DNA of 64,000 nt, from positions 6,829 to 70,828 of the forward strand of contig CAAFVD010000034.1 of NCBI GenBank assembly GCA_900766355.1, read 5' to 3'. Position numbers and translations under genes: made by a program. Positions 8,765 to 17,088 of this stretch are shown one piece after another (the stretch's first letter is position 1; the number at the start of each line of letters is the position of its first letter). Under the pieces are notes generated by a model. That model was not told the origin of the DNA and did not search any database. It was given only the letters and a program-made list of their open reading frames with translations. The DNA is from Candidatus Gastranaerophilales bacterium. GTDB taxonomy: Bacteria > Cyanobacteriota > Vampirovibrionia > Gastranaerophilales > Gastranaerophilaceae.

Positions 8765-9226
8765 ATGATAGGAAATAAAACGGTTGTTTATACATCAGGC
8801 ACATTTGATATGTTGCATATAAACCATTTGAAAATGATTGAATATGCACGTGCATTAGGTGATATTCTAATTGTCGGAGTAAATACTGATGAACTTGTTG
8901 CAAGTTACAAATCAGAACCTATTATTCCATTTGAAGAACGTATTGCGTTGATGAAAGCGATAAAATATCCTGATGTTGTAATTCCACAACATAGCCTTGA
9001 CCATAGAGATAAGGTTAAAAAACTAAATTTTGATGTATTTGTTGTCGGTGATGATTGGACAGGCAAATACGATTATCTAAAAGAAATGGGAGTAACCGTT
9101 GTTTATTTCCCTTATGGCAAAGGTGTTTCATCATCTTCATTGAGAGAAAAAATATATTCTAATTATGAAAAACTAAAACACAAAGCCGATAACCATTTTC
9201 CACAAGATATATGTATAGAGGAATAA
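8765..9226 (+). CDS. TagD-like glycerol-3-phosphate cytidylyltransferase family protein
   Basis: This 153-residue nucleotidyltransferase begins with YTSGTFDMLHINHLKM, which holds the HxGH-type signature (here HINH, 18-21). It has VGVNTDELV, FVVGDDWTGKYDYL (a strong TagD-like segment) and a C-terminal GVSSSSLREKI in place of the ISTT motif. Such enzymes make CDP-glycerol or related CDP-alcohols from CTP. A TagF-like gene in the same operon would use such a donor. The gene starts 4 bases after the methyltransferase stop and ends where a convergent gene ends. Confidence 0.8.
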   Translation: MIGNKTVVYTSGTFDMLHINHLKMIEYARALGDILIVGVNTDELVASYKSEPIIPFEERIALMKAIKYPDVVIPQHSLDHRDKVKKLNFDVFVVGDDWTGKYDYLKEMGVTVVYFPYGKGVSSSSLREKIYSNYEKLKHKADNHFPQDICIEE

Positions 9227-10456
9227 TTATAATCTTTCTGCTAATTCTAAATATTTACGATTATTTGTAAAATGATAAAGTATTCTCAATATTTTTGCGA
9301 GGTTTGAATTAAGATTTAAAAAAGTATTCTTTGCGATATCTTCTTTTATCATTTCGTGGTCGAAATCTTCATACCCCCAATAATCACGTTCTCCTCTTGA
9401 ATTTCGTAACTTATTTTTTGAACCGTAAAACGAACAATCCTCAGAAAAAGTATTCGTATTTATTACGCAAGAAAGTACGTCTGCCCAAAAGTTTAAAGCA
9501 AAGAAATGCTCATATATATTAATATATTTTTCTTTATCAAACTCATTGCCATATTGAAGGTTTACACTTTCATGAAGCAAGAATTTTGTTTCTTTATTGA
9601 AATATTTTGCTTCAATTAGTCCTCCTGAAGAAATAGCAACAACTCTCTGAATATCAGGTCTGGAAATTAACGAATAAAAATTTTCATTTGTAATAGTTAC
9701 ATCACCTAATGTCTTTAAATATTCTAAAACCATTTCATCACCTAAAGCTTTTGGGTGTCTTTTGTATAAAATACGAGAAAACCCTTTTATAGATTCCTCA
9801 AACTCTTTTTTATGATTTAGAATAGAATACACTTCTCCTGTTTCATTATTTATTAATGACTTGTCATATTGAGTTTGTCCTAAAAATAATATTGCAGGTG
9901 TTTCTTGAATATATTTGCCATCTCTCATTAGATAAAAAGTTTTGAGATAATTTGCTTGTATATAAATTATATTTTCATCTAGTTTATAATTAAGCAATTT
10001 ATTATAAATTGTTTCAAAATTACTTGTCATAGAAAACAATTGATCTTCTAAAAACCTAACAGGAGAAATATACATATCAATATATGGAATACCTAATTCA
10101 TCTAAAATATTAAGAATACAACTATCCATTTCATAAGAAATAACCAAAGAATCTTGAAATATAGATTTGATATAAGCATACGCTTCTTCATTATAATCCT
10201 TGTTATAATACAAATCACCCCAAGAATTTTTATTGTATGTTATTCCATAAAACTTGAAGAATTTCACATAATCAAAAGCAATTGCATTTGATTCAAGATT
10301 AATAGATACAAAATTAGATGGAAATAACTTGTATACCGGCAAATTAGAAACAGCTTTCATTGTATATTCAAACAAAGATTGTATCCAGCCAGAGCCGTAA
10401 TTATTATATTGACGACAAGGATGAGCAGCTAATATTATTTTTTTTATTTGTGACAT
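9227..10456 (-). CDS. glycan-cluster protein, possibly a GT-B-like surface polysaccharide transferase
   Basis: The 409-residue protein has no signal peptide. Weak features suggest a GT-B or KpsS-like fold: an N-terminal IILAAHPCRQYNNYGSGW with a small-residue loop, AILFLGQTQYDKSL near 187-200, ILYKRHPKALGDEM (an R-H-P motif like those in TagF and KpsS enzymes), and AISSGGLIEAKYF, which matches the S/D-S-G-x-E donor-phosphate loop. I chose the ATG at 10456 because AGAGGG lies 4 bases upstream; a TTG at 10480 would run into the previous gene. The call is tentative. Confidence 0.55.
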   Translation of the reverse strand: MSQIKKIILAAHPCRQYNNYGSGWIQSLFEYTMKAVSNLPVYKLFPSNFVSINLESNAIAFDYVKFFKFYGITYNKNSWGDLYYNKDYNEEAYAYIKSIFQDSLVISYEMDSCILNILDELGIPYIDMYISPVRFLEDQLFSMTSNFETIYNKLLNYKLDENIIYIQANYLKTFYLMRDGKYIQETPAILFLGQTQYDKSLINNETGEVYSILNHKKEFEESIKGFSRILYKRHPKALGDEMVLEYLKTLGDVTITNENFYSLISRPDIQRVVAISSGGLIEAKYFNKETKFLLHESVNLQYGNEFDKEKYINIYEHFFALNFWADVLSCVINTNTFSEDCSFYGSKNKLRNSRGERDYWGYEDFDHEMIKEDIAKNTFLNLNSNLAKILRILYHFTNNRKYLELAERL

Positions 10457-10464
10457 ATATCCCT

Positions 10465-10869
10465 CTAAATTGAATTCCAAACTGTTTTTATGACTTCTAC
10501 AAACCCTTTAGGTGCAAGGGGTAAAACCTTTATATTTGTACCCTTAAAATATCTCAACTCCAAATCTTCTATGATTTTTATATAATTTTCTGTTGCAACA
10601 AGAACATAATCAGGTTTTGATTTAGTAATACAACCTCTTGGAACAATATTATATCCAAAATCCTTATCGCCTTCTTGTTCTATAGAATATTTCATATCTG
10701 AAATTCCTATAATATTAAACTCATCTAAGTTATAATGCTCGTTTATATATTGAAAAAATGTTCCAGAGCCATAAATTATACAGCTTTTATTTTTTATTTT
10801 TTTCTTTAGCTTATTCAAAGAATTTTTAAATTTAACTTTCTTTAAATATTCATCAAAATAATTGCTCAT
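10465..10869 (-). CDS. stand-alone Rossmann-like domain protein of the glycan cluster
   Basis: These 134 residues match the N-terminal domain of three neighbours (10872-12527, 12928-13944, 13959-15086). The shared layout is a charged helix, then CIIYGSGTFFQYI (glycine loop 34-39), then FNIIGISDMK, then DYVLVATENY. The pattern resembles nucleotide- or cofactor-binding Rossmann domains such as PglD-N or the C-terminal domain of some sugar C-methyltransferases. No catalytic partner is fused. It starts 2 bases after the upstream gene stops. It may bind a nucleotide or act as a docking module; function is unknown. Confidence 0.65.
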   Translation of the reverse strand: MSNYFDEYLKKVKFKNSLNKLKKKIKNKSCIIYGSGTFFQYINEHYNLDEFNIIGISDMKYSIEQEGDKDFGYNIVPRGCITKSKPDYVLVATENYIKIIEDLELRYFKGTNIKVLPLAPKGFVEVIKTVWNSI

Positions 10870-10871
10870 TT

Positions 10872-12527
10872 TTAACCTTTCAATATTGTAAATTTCAAAT
10901 CTTCTTTTATATTATCTAAAATATTTTGTGCTGCAAAAATATTTTTTAAATTTAAATGCTTGATAACCTCTAACCTTGTTGTTTTTTTGGTATCTTCTCT
11001 TTGTTCAATCAACAAATTCATAAGATATAATAATTCTTCATTATTATGACTGGTATAACAAGAATCAATTATTTCTGTAGAAATTTTATCATATTGGCAC
11101 GCTTTAGGATTAATTAATTGAATTATTGGATTACCTGTCGGAAAGAATTCGGAAAAATAACCACAATCATTAATTAATAAATCTGTATCCTTAAAAATCT
11201 CAATATAATCTCCACCTTCATCTAAGGTTCCAATATCTTCCCAAGTTTTGTAATACTCATCAATTTTATTTTTATCCCAAACTGTTTCTAAAACTTTTTT
11301 TAACAAAGGGTGAGGTCTAAAAACCCATTTTATATCAGAATGTTTTTTAGCGTAATTTAAAATAAATTCACCATTTTCCAGAAACGTAGATAAGTGTATC
11401 GGTGAATTTTCTTCAATAGAATGATGTGGAGAATACAACACTTGAAAAGTATTATTATCTTTTTTATCACAATATGGAGTATGATAATACGAATCCAATG
11501 CAGGGTGTCCAACAACCGAGATATTTTTCCCCTTATTCCTCATTAATGGTTGATAATACTCTTTAAGCCCATCATCTGCAAGATAATAATGCGACAATTT
11601 TGCACGAAAATCTAAATCTTTTGAAGTTTCACACAAAGATGTACCTGTATAATAAGGAACATAAGCTGTTAATGCAAAATGCGAAACAATATCTGGTGCT
11701 TGAATAGGGTGACAATAAAATGGTAATTGATAAAATACATAATCTGGTGAAAATGTTTTTAAATCCAGATAAGTATTAGTTTCTATATTATATGCCAACT
11801 CAATATTCATACCTTTATTTTTAAAAAAGTTGTATGAATCCCAAAATTCACTTTCTGTTTGTATACGTGTTTGTTTATCTGTATATAATCTTGTAAACAA
11901 AATTATTGGTTCAAACATATTGTCTTTGTCTAACAAATCATATAATGATTGATTTTTCCAACGAGCAGAATCATAACATAAAAAACCAACTCTAATTTTT
12001 TTATTATTCTTTCTTAATCTTTTTTTTACCTTTTTATAATTTTGCAGAATTTGTATATAAGCCTTTTCTTCCCTATGTTCTTGTAAATCTAATAATAATC
12101 TAAATGTCATATAGTTAGGAAATGAATAAAATATATTTTCAATCATTTTTGACAAATTTGTATCAAACAACGATTCTCTATATATAGGAAAAACTTTGGT
12201 ATTTTTAGAGAATATATTTTGCTGATAATTAATCAAAAGAATTTTTTGCCAATTCAAAATAGACATTAAAACACAATCTGGTTTTTGTTTTTTTATATCA
12301 GAAAATCTTATAATAGGAATATTTTCAAAATATGTTTCGGAACTCGTTTCAAAAGATTTATCAGAAATTCCAATTATATTGATACCAGAAAAATCATAAT
12401 TATTATATAAATATTTAAAGAATTCTCCTGCACCATATATGAGAATTCTTTTATTTTTAAAGCGTTGTTTCAATTCTTCAAAATAAAAGCGAAACCCTGT
12501 TTTTTCTAATAAATCTTCATAATTCAT
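10872..12527 (-). CDS. Rossmann domain fused to TagF-like glycerophosphotransferase
   Basis: Of 551 residues, 1-115 form the cluster's shared Rossmann-like domain (ILIYGAGEFFKYL, INIIGISDKS). A helical linker follows, then residues 178-545 are a TagF-like catalytic region: VGHPALDSY (338-346), YSPHHSI (365-371), VFRPHPLLK (402-410) and INDCGYFSEFF (452-462). That region is paralogous to the protein at 5646-6926. An AGAGGA sequence lies about 9 bases before the ATG. It probably transfers a polyol-phosphate to a surface polymer; the role of the N-domain is unknown. Confidence 0.75.
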   Translation of the reverse strand: MNYEDLLEKTGFRFYFEELKQRFKNKRILIYGAGEFFKYLYNNYDFSGINIIGISDKSFETSSETYFENIPIIRFSDIKKQKPDCVLMSILNWQKILLINYQQNIFSKNTKVFPIYRESLFDTNLSKMIENIFYSFPNYMTFRLLLDLQEHREEKAYIQILQNYKKVKKRLRKNNKKIRVGFLCYDSARWKNQSLYDLLDKDNMFEPIILFTRLYTDKQTRIQTESEFWDSYNFFKNKGMNIELAYNIETNTYLDLKTFSPDYVFYQLPFYCHPIQAPDIVSHFALTAYVPYYTGTSLCETSKDLDFRAKLSHYYLADDGLKEYYQPLMRNKGKNISVVGHPALDSYYHTPYCDKKDNNTFQVLYSPHHSIEENSPIHLSTFLENGEFILNYAKKHSDIKWVFRPHPLLKKVLETVWDKNKIDEYYKTWEDIGTLDEGGDYIEIFKDTDLLINDCGYFSEFFPTGNPIIQLINPKACQYDKISTEIIDSCYTSHNNEELLYLMNLLIEQREDTKKTTRLEVIKHLNLKNIFAAQNILDNIKEDLKFTILKG

Positions 12528-12528
12528 T

Positions 12529-12785
12529 TTATACTTTCCTCTTTCTTATTTCTACAACAAGATGTGTTTTTCCGTTAGGTATTGATAAAACATTACGCAT
12601 AACTGTTTTTATTAGTTTCATCAATACAATACTTGAACCATTTTATAATAATTTGCTAAACATTCATCTGACGGCATCTCATCTACACAAACCGTATGAC
12701 ATTTTTGACACTGAACCAAACGATACCCATTAAGATTGTATATAAACTCTTTTTTGCCCTTACTTAATTCACAAAAACTCTTCAT
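12529..12785 (-). pseudogene. remnant of a zinc-ribbon SAM methyltransferase gene with the core deleted
   Basis: Two short frames read leftward. The first (12785-12621, 54 codons) has FCELS, then GYRLVQCQKCHTVCVDEMP, then SDECLANYYK. That pattern (one Cys, about 20 residues, a C-x2-C pair, then a P-S-x-E-x-L-x-x-Y segment) is the N-terminus of cluster methyltransferases with a zinc-binding module. It stops at TGA, overlapping the ATG of a second frame (12621-12529, 30 codons) that ends in NGKTHLVVEIRKRKV and looks like an enzyme C-terminus. The roughly 200-residue catalytic core is absent. It lies directly upstream of the Rossmann-TagF gene. Confidence 0.6.
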
Positions 12786-12890
12786 TTTATGATTGTATCA
12801 CATTGATATTTAAAAAACTATTATATTATTTATTCTAGCAATCACTAACAGAGCATTCATTAGATATACTCATTTTTTAGACTATTATGA

Positions 12891-12927
12891 TATAATTAAC
12901 TAATAAGTTGTTTAAAAGGAGCATTGA
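12891..12927 (+). promoter_or_regulatory. -10 box and RBS of the acyltransferase operon
   Basis: TATAAT (12891-12896) is followed by a 31-base leader holding AAAGGAG (12916-12922), 5-6 bases before a GTG start at 12928. No good -35 hexamer is visible. The strong RBS supports the GTG as the true start. Confidence 0.55.
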
Positions 12928-13944
12928 GTGAGCGATTTAACAAAATTTTTAGAAGAACATTGTTTTGAAAAACGATTTAAGTATTTAACAAAAAAGCTTA
13001 AAAATAAAAAAGTCCTAATTTATGGAACAGGAAAATTATTTAAACTTGTTGCTGAAAATTATGATTTAAGCTCTTTGGATATTATTGGACTTTGTGACAA
13101 CAAATATTTAATAGATGAATTTGGACAGATAGAAAAAAATTATAAAATTATTCCAAAATCTTTCATTAACGATATTGATTTTGATGCGATATTAATATGT
13201 GCTCAAGAATACCAAAGTATACTTTCAAGGTTTAAAAAATCTTTTAAACACAAATTAATATTACCTTTAGTACCTTTAACCCTTAAAGAAAAAATTTGCA
13301 AGTTCGTTAATAATAAAATATTATATAAATCAAATAACACCTTTGTTTTTGTAAAAACAAATGGAAAAAGAATCTATAACCCTAAAATAAAAAACCTTAA
13401 AATTGAATATAGAGGTAAAAACAATTATATCGAAATCCATGAACCATACTGGCCAACACGAGAAGTATGTATAGTGTGTGAATCAAATAACCGACTCATT
13501 ATTCACCCTCATAATAGACAAACTTTTGCGAGTATAAGTTTAGAAGGTAATAACGAACTCATAATTGGAGCATCTACCACTATGGCTAATGTTCGCCTTT
13601 GGTGTCCAAATTCTCCAAATACAAAAATTATAATCGGTAAAGATTGCATGTTTTCTTATGATATTGAGTTTAGAACAGGTGATGGACACACTGTATATGA
13701 CATGAACACTCATGAAGCTTTAAATCCTTCTGAAGATATTATAATAGGAAACCATGTATGGATTGGCAGAGGGTCTACTATTTTAAAAGGAGCAAATATT
13801 CCTTCAAATTGTATTGTTGGGGCTAATTCAACAGTTAACAAAAAATTTGACAAAGAAAATTGTATAATTGCTGGTGTACCTGCAAAAATTATAAAAGAAA
13901 ATATAAATTGGGATAGGCGAGCACCACATAATTTTTATCATTAA
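12928..13944 (+). CDS. Rossmann domain fused to left-handed beta-helix acetyltransferase
   Basis: The 338-residue protein starts at GTG. Residues 1-110 are the shared Rossmann-like domain (VLIYGTGKLFKLV, LDIIGLCDN, DAILICAQEY). Residues 150-330 are rich in I-x-I-G hexapeptides, ending in IIIGNHVWIGRGSTILKGA, NCIVGANSTVNKKF and IIAGVPAKIIKENI, the classical end of a hexapeptide O- or N-acyltransferase. The fusion recalls PglD-type sugar acetyltransferases, which also have an N-terminal Rossmann domain, but this N-domain is more like those of its neighbours. It probably acetylates a glycan or a nucleotide sugar. Confidence 0.8.
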   Translation: MSDLTKFLEEHCFEKRFKYLTKKLKNKKVLIYGTGKLFKLVAENYDLSSLDIIGLCDNKYLIDEFGQIEKNYKIIPKSFINDIDFDAILICAQEYQSILSRFKKSFKHKLILPLVPLTLKEKICKFVNNKILYKSNNTFVFVKTNGKRIYNPKIKNLKIEYRGKNNYIEIHEPYWPTREVCIVCESNNRLIIHPHNRQTFASISLEGNNELIIGASTTMANVRLWCPNSPNTKIIIGKDCMFSYDIEFRTGDGHTVYDMNTHEALNPSEDIIIGNHVWIGRGSTILKGANIPSNCIVGANSTVNKKFDKENCIIAGVPAKIIKENINWDRRAPHNFYH

Positions 13945-13958
13945 GTAAAGGATTTAAA

Positions 13959-15086
13959 ATGGAAGATTTAAAAAAATATTTAGAAAAACATCAATTTGAA
14001 AAACAGTTTACTCAAATAAAAAAAAGAATTAAAAATAAAAAAATCATTATTTATGGTGCAGGCAAGCTATTTAAAGCCATCGCTGAATATTATGACCTCT
14101 CACAACTAAATATTATTGGAATTTGTGATAAATCTTTTATTAATTTTGATGTTAACAGTAAATTCTTAGGTTACAACAAAATTGCAATTTCGAATATCGG
14201 CTTATATGATTTTGATTATATTTTAGTAGCAACAAAAGAATATATTTCTGTAATAAATGAATTACCTTTAAATATAAATCGAAAATCTATCATACCATTA
14301 GTCAAAAAATTTATATTTTGGGATTATAAAAAAGGAATTGAGCGAGATGCCAATTATTTAACAATTTTAAATCATACATTTGTGTTACCACTAACTTATT
14401 CCGAAAAAATTTTAAAATACTTAAAAACAGAAAATCCTCAAATGGCGAAAAGAATATTTTCGCCAAGGAATTTATTCACATACATGGCTGATATCGCTGC
14501 AAAAAGTACTGCTCAGTATGTTATGAAAAATATGTTATTAGCTACAGCTTTTGATAATAGATTAAACCTTTTATCTTATGCCTTAAGAAATACAAATGTT
14601 GATGGCAAATATTTAGAATTTGGAGTTTACAAAGGTAAATCAATCAATCATATCGCTCAAATAGAAACTAACAAAACTATATATGGATTTGATAGTTTTG
14701 AAGGACTACCAGAAACATGGACACAATGTCACCCAAAAGGACATTTTAAAGTTTCTGAACTACCAAAAGTTAATAAAAATGTTGAATTAATAAAAGGTTG
14801 GTTTAATGAAACAATTCCAAAATTTCAAGCAAAACATGGCGATTTCAAAGTTGCATTTATTCATTCTGATAGTGACTTATATTCATCTACGAAAACAATG
14901 TTTGAACTTCTCAAGAATAACATTCAATCTGGAACAGTTGTAGTATTTGATGAATATTTTAATTATCCAAATTGGGAAAATGGTGAATTTTTAGCTTTTC
15001 AAGAATTTATCACAGAAACAGGACTAAAATATGAATATTTAGGTTATGTCTATAATTCAACTCAAGTAGCAGTAAGAATATTGTAG
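13959..15086 (+). CDS. Rossmann domain fused to TylF/macrocin-type O-methyltransferase
   Basis: The 375-residue protein begins with the shared domain (IIIYGAGKLFKAI, LNIIGICDKS, DYILVATKEY, residues 1-110). Residues 190-375 are a TylF-like methyltransferase: KYLEFGVYKGKSINHIA (motif I), IYGFDSFEGLPETW, then VAFIHSDSDLYSSTK and VVVFDEYFNYPNW with the acidic metal/SAM residues typical of the family. Such enzymes O-methylate sugars, needing a divalent metal. It lies 14 bases after the acyltransferase gene, with AAAGGA as RBS, so both belong to one operon. Confidence 0.82.
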   Translation: MEDLKKYLEKHQFEKQFTQIKKRIKNKKIIIYGAGKLFKAIAEYYDLSQLNIIGICDKSFINFDVNSKFLGYNKIAISNIGLYDFDYILVATKEYISVINELPLNINRKSIIPLVKKFIFWDYKKGIERDANYLTILNHTFVLPLTYSEKILKYLKTENPQMAKRIFSPRNLFTYMADIAAKSTAQYVMKNMLLATAFDNRLNLLSYALRNTNVDGKYLEFGVYKGKSINHIAQIETNKTIYGFDSFEGLPETWTQCHPKGHFKVSELPKVNKNVELIKGWFNETIPKFQAKHGDFKVAFIHSDSDLYSSTKTMFELLKNNIQSGTVVVFDEYFNYPNWENGEFLAFQEFITETGLKYEYLGYVYNSTQVAVRIL

Positions 15087-15151
15087 AAATAATGATGCCA
15101 TAACAATAAAAATTTTATTTTAACAAAGTGGAAAGATTTTCTTTTGACAGG

Positions 15152-15164
15152 TATAATATTCTAT
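15152..15164 (+). promoter_or_regulatory. leaderless -10 that fixes the start of the next gene
   Basis: TATAAT (15152-15157) is 7 bases from the ATG at 15165. A TTG start at 15144 would lie upstream of this -10 and so outside the mRNA. TGGAAA (15129-15134), 17 bases upstream of the -10, may be the -35. Confidence 0.6.
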
Positions 15165-16313
15165 ATGAAAAAGAGTGTGGTCAAATTATTAATAGCTGCG
15201 ATACTTTGTTCTCAATCTATTTGTTTAGCAGAGGACACTTTTCAAGGTCACGCAATAAAAGAAGATGAACAACAAGAACAGAGTGAACTTTTCACAGGAA
15301 AAATTGAAACCCTTGATAAGCATGATGTTATCAAAATGACAGTATCACAAGTAATTGACGGGAGTTACTCTTTTGAGGGTGATGAGTTTTTTGCAAAAGT
15401 AACAAGTGATGTTAATGGTGAAGGCGGAGTTATTATTCCAAAAGGTACTGTTGCTCATGGTCTAATTTGTCAATCCTCAGAAGCAAAAAGGCTCGGACGA
15501 GATGGATATATAAGTTTAAAATTCGATTATCTTATCACACCTGATGGTAGACAAATCCCTATTGAAGGTAACATGTCTACAAAAATGCACCCACTAAAAG
15601 CAGCTGGGAAAATTGTAGCAACAGATTTGGGTTACACCGCAGCAGGTGGAGTTATTGGTGGATATACAGCACTAAGTGCCTTGGGTATCGAAGCTGCTAT
15701 TTTATCAAATGGCTATACTGTAGCTGGTGGTGCGGCTCTTGGTGGTACTGTCGGACTTGCGATGTCATTATACCGAAAAGGAAAAGATGTTCTTATCGCT
15801 CCAGGTGATGAAATTCGGGTAAAAGTTTCTTCTTCAATGTCACTTCCTGTATATAAAGATTCTGCACTAAAACAAGATGAAATATCTTTTCCTGGATTAA
15901 CTGTAAGAATTGCAAACATTCTTTATGAAAAAGATCCTTTTGGAGTGTTGAATACAATTACATTATCTATGTCTGTATCCAATATGTCTACAACAGTTTT
16001 TTCAGGCATGGACGTCACATTAGTAAACGATTTGGGACAAGTTTTTAACCCTACAGTTTTTGGGGATACAAGATTGATGTTCACCCAAATAAAACCAGGT
16101 GACAGAATCGCAGGAAAAATATCTTTTTCGGTAAACAATGTCAATGATTCATATTGGCTAACTTTTTATGATAGATTAACTAAAAAACCTGTAGCAAAAA
16201 TCTCTCTTGATAATGCTTACAAAAATGTTTCTGATAAAGTGAAGAAAAAGAATAATAAAATCAAAAAGAAAAACACAAACTTCTACAAAGATAAATCACC
16301 TTTTGATATTTAA
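15165..16313 (+). CDS. secreted/periplasmic protein of unknown function with glycine-rich segment
   Basis: The 382-residue protein has a clear signal peptide (KKSVVKLLIAAILCSQS, cleavage near CLAED). The mature part contains a beta-rich domain (GEGGVIIPKGTVAHGLI, DYLITPDGRQIPIEG), then a Gly/Ala-rich hydrophobic stretch near residues 155-205 that may cross or insert in a membrane, then a basic loop (SLYRKGKDVL) and a second beta-rich domain. The C-terminus is Lys-rich (KKKNNKIKKKN). The VIIPKGT...G pattern resembles envelope or conjugation-type beta domains, but I cannot name the family. The promoter suggests a single leaderless gene. Confidence 0.75.
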   Translation: MKKSVVKLLIAAILCSQSICLAEDTFQGHAIKEDEQQEQSELFTGKIETLDKHDVIKMTVSQVIDGSYSFEGDEFFAKVTSDVNGEGGVIIPKGTVAHGLICQSSEAKRLGRDGYISLKFDYLITPDGRQIPIEGNMSTKMHPLKAAGKIVATDLGYTAAGGVIGGYTALSALGIEAAILSNGYTVAGGAALGGTVGLAMSLYRKGKDVLIAPGDEIRVKVSSSMSLPVYKDSALKQDEISFPGLTVRIANILYEKDPFGVLNTITLSMSVSNMSTTVFSGMDVTLVNDLGQVFNPTVFGDTRLMFTQIKPGDRIAGKISFSVNNVNDSYWLTFYDRLTKKPVAKISLDNAYKNVSDKVKKKNNKIKKKNTNFYKDKSPFDI

Positions 16314-16349
16314 ACTTTGTTATTTTTTAATTTGTGATAAACAATATTA

Positions 16350-16553
16350 CTAATCAGGCTCACCATATAGTAACTTTAGAGCCTCAATTACTTTAGGCAT
16401 TTGACAGGCAAAAGAATAATGCCCTTTTGATATAGAGCAACGAGAACAATCACCGTTCAAGTGATAACATTCCAAAGCTTGTTCTGTCCAATTTTGAGTA
16501 ATCGAATCAGACAATTCCCCATTTGTTTGTGGATAAAAAACTTCTCCTGCCAT
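16350..16553 (-). CDS. small cysteine-containing protein (67 aa), unknown function
   Basis: I chose the ATG at 16553 because AGGAGAAAG lies directly upstream; an ATG at 16580 would be longer but lacks an RBS. The protein is cytosolic, with WTEQALECYHLNGDCSRC followed by SFACQM. The four cysteines (C-x7-C-x2-C-x10-C) could bind a metal or cluster. I recall similar small proteins with a W-T-E-Q-A-x-E-C-Y core in this lineage but cannot assign a function. It faces the preceding secreted protein gene convergently. Confidence 0.65.
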   Translation of the reverse strand: MAGEVFYPQTNGELSDSITQNWTEQALECYHLNGDCSRCSISKGHYSFACQMPKVIEALKLLYGEPD

Positions 16554-16626
16554 GCTTTCTCCTACACTATCTCCAATCATATTATTGATTTATTTTTATA
16601 AAAATTCATCATATAAATAGAGGAAA

Positions 16627-16701
16627 TTGTAAACATTTCTTAACATTTTTAATCCCAAAAGGCAATTTCTCATCTTGTATATACTTTATATATACATAAG
16701 A
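16627..16701 (+). promoter_or_regulatory. operator-promoter unit, copy A (CRP/NtcA-like palindrome)
   Basis: TGTAAACATTTCTTAACA (16628-16645) is a degenerate TGTA-N10-(T/A)ACA palindrome. Thirty-three bases after its first base is GGCAATTT (16661-16668), and 17 bases further on begins a TATA-rich block (16678-16701) that includes ACTTTATATATACATAAG. The same three elements at identical spacing occur at 56423-56496. The layout suits a CRP-family activator bound near -61 of the start site. Confidence 0.6.
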
Positions 16702-16732
16702 AATAAATAATTAGGAAATAGGAGAATATACT

Positions 16733-17074
16733 ATGGGCATCGATTTCAATGGCGTAAACGGAAACTCACCTGTATTTGGAAACAACAACATTGGTTCTAC
16801 TAAAGGAAATGAAAAAACTTATGACTTTGGTTTTGGAAGCAAAGAAGTAGATTCAACTGTTGGTTTAGATAATACTAAATTTTCAACAAAACCAGCGTTT
16901 AATTCTTTTGATTTAGACCAAATGTACGCAATGGCAGGAATTTCTAAACCTGAATCCGTAAAACCTTTAGAAAATACAATGGGATTTTTAGCTGAAGGCG
17001 CTGAATATGGTGTTGAATATTCAGAAGAAGATATGAATTTGGCAAGATTTATGTTTGAAAATTTGAAAGCTTAA
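16733..17074 (+). CDS. small Asn/Gly-rich lineage protein of unknown function (113 aa)
   Basis: The protein begins MGIDFNGVNGNSPVFGNNN, lacks a signal peptide and has no membrane segment. Residues 1-55 are Asn/Gly/Ser-rich and probably disordered. Residues 60-113 hold two likely helices (FDLDQMYAMAGI and SEEDMNLARFMFENL). TAGGAG lies 9 bases before the ATG. I associate this kind of polar N-terminus with Gastranaerophilales proteins; the function is unknown. It is driven by the shared operator-promoter unit, which suggests co-regulation with the genes at 56517, 49123 and 42447. Confidence 0.75.
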   Translation: MGIDFNGVNGNSPVFGNNNIGSTKGNEKTYDFGFGSKEVDSTVGLDNTKFSTKPAFNSFDLDQMYAMAGISKPESVKPLENTMGFLAEGAEYGVEYSEEDMNLARFMFENLKA

Positions 17075-17088
17075 TATAATCTTTCATT

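Noticed and set aside
15144..15149. TTGACA as a -35 box
   Set aside because: It lies only 2 bases before the -10 TATAAT at 15152, so it cannot pair with it.
16661..16701. Sigma54 promoter at the GGCAATTT element
   Set aside because: The required GG-N10-GC spacing is not present.
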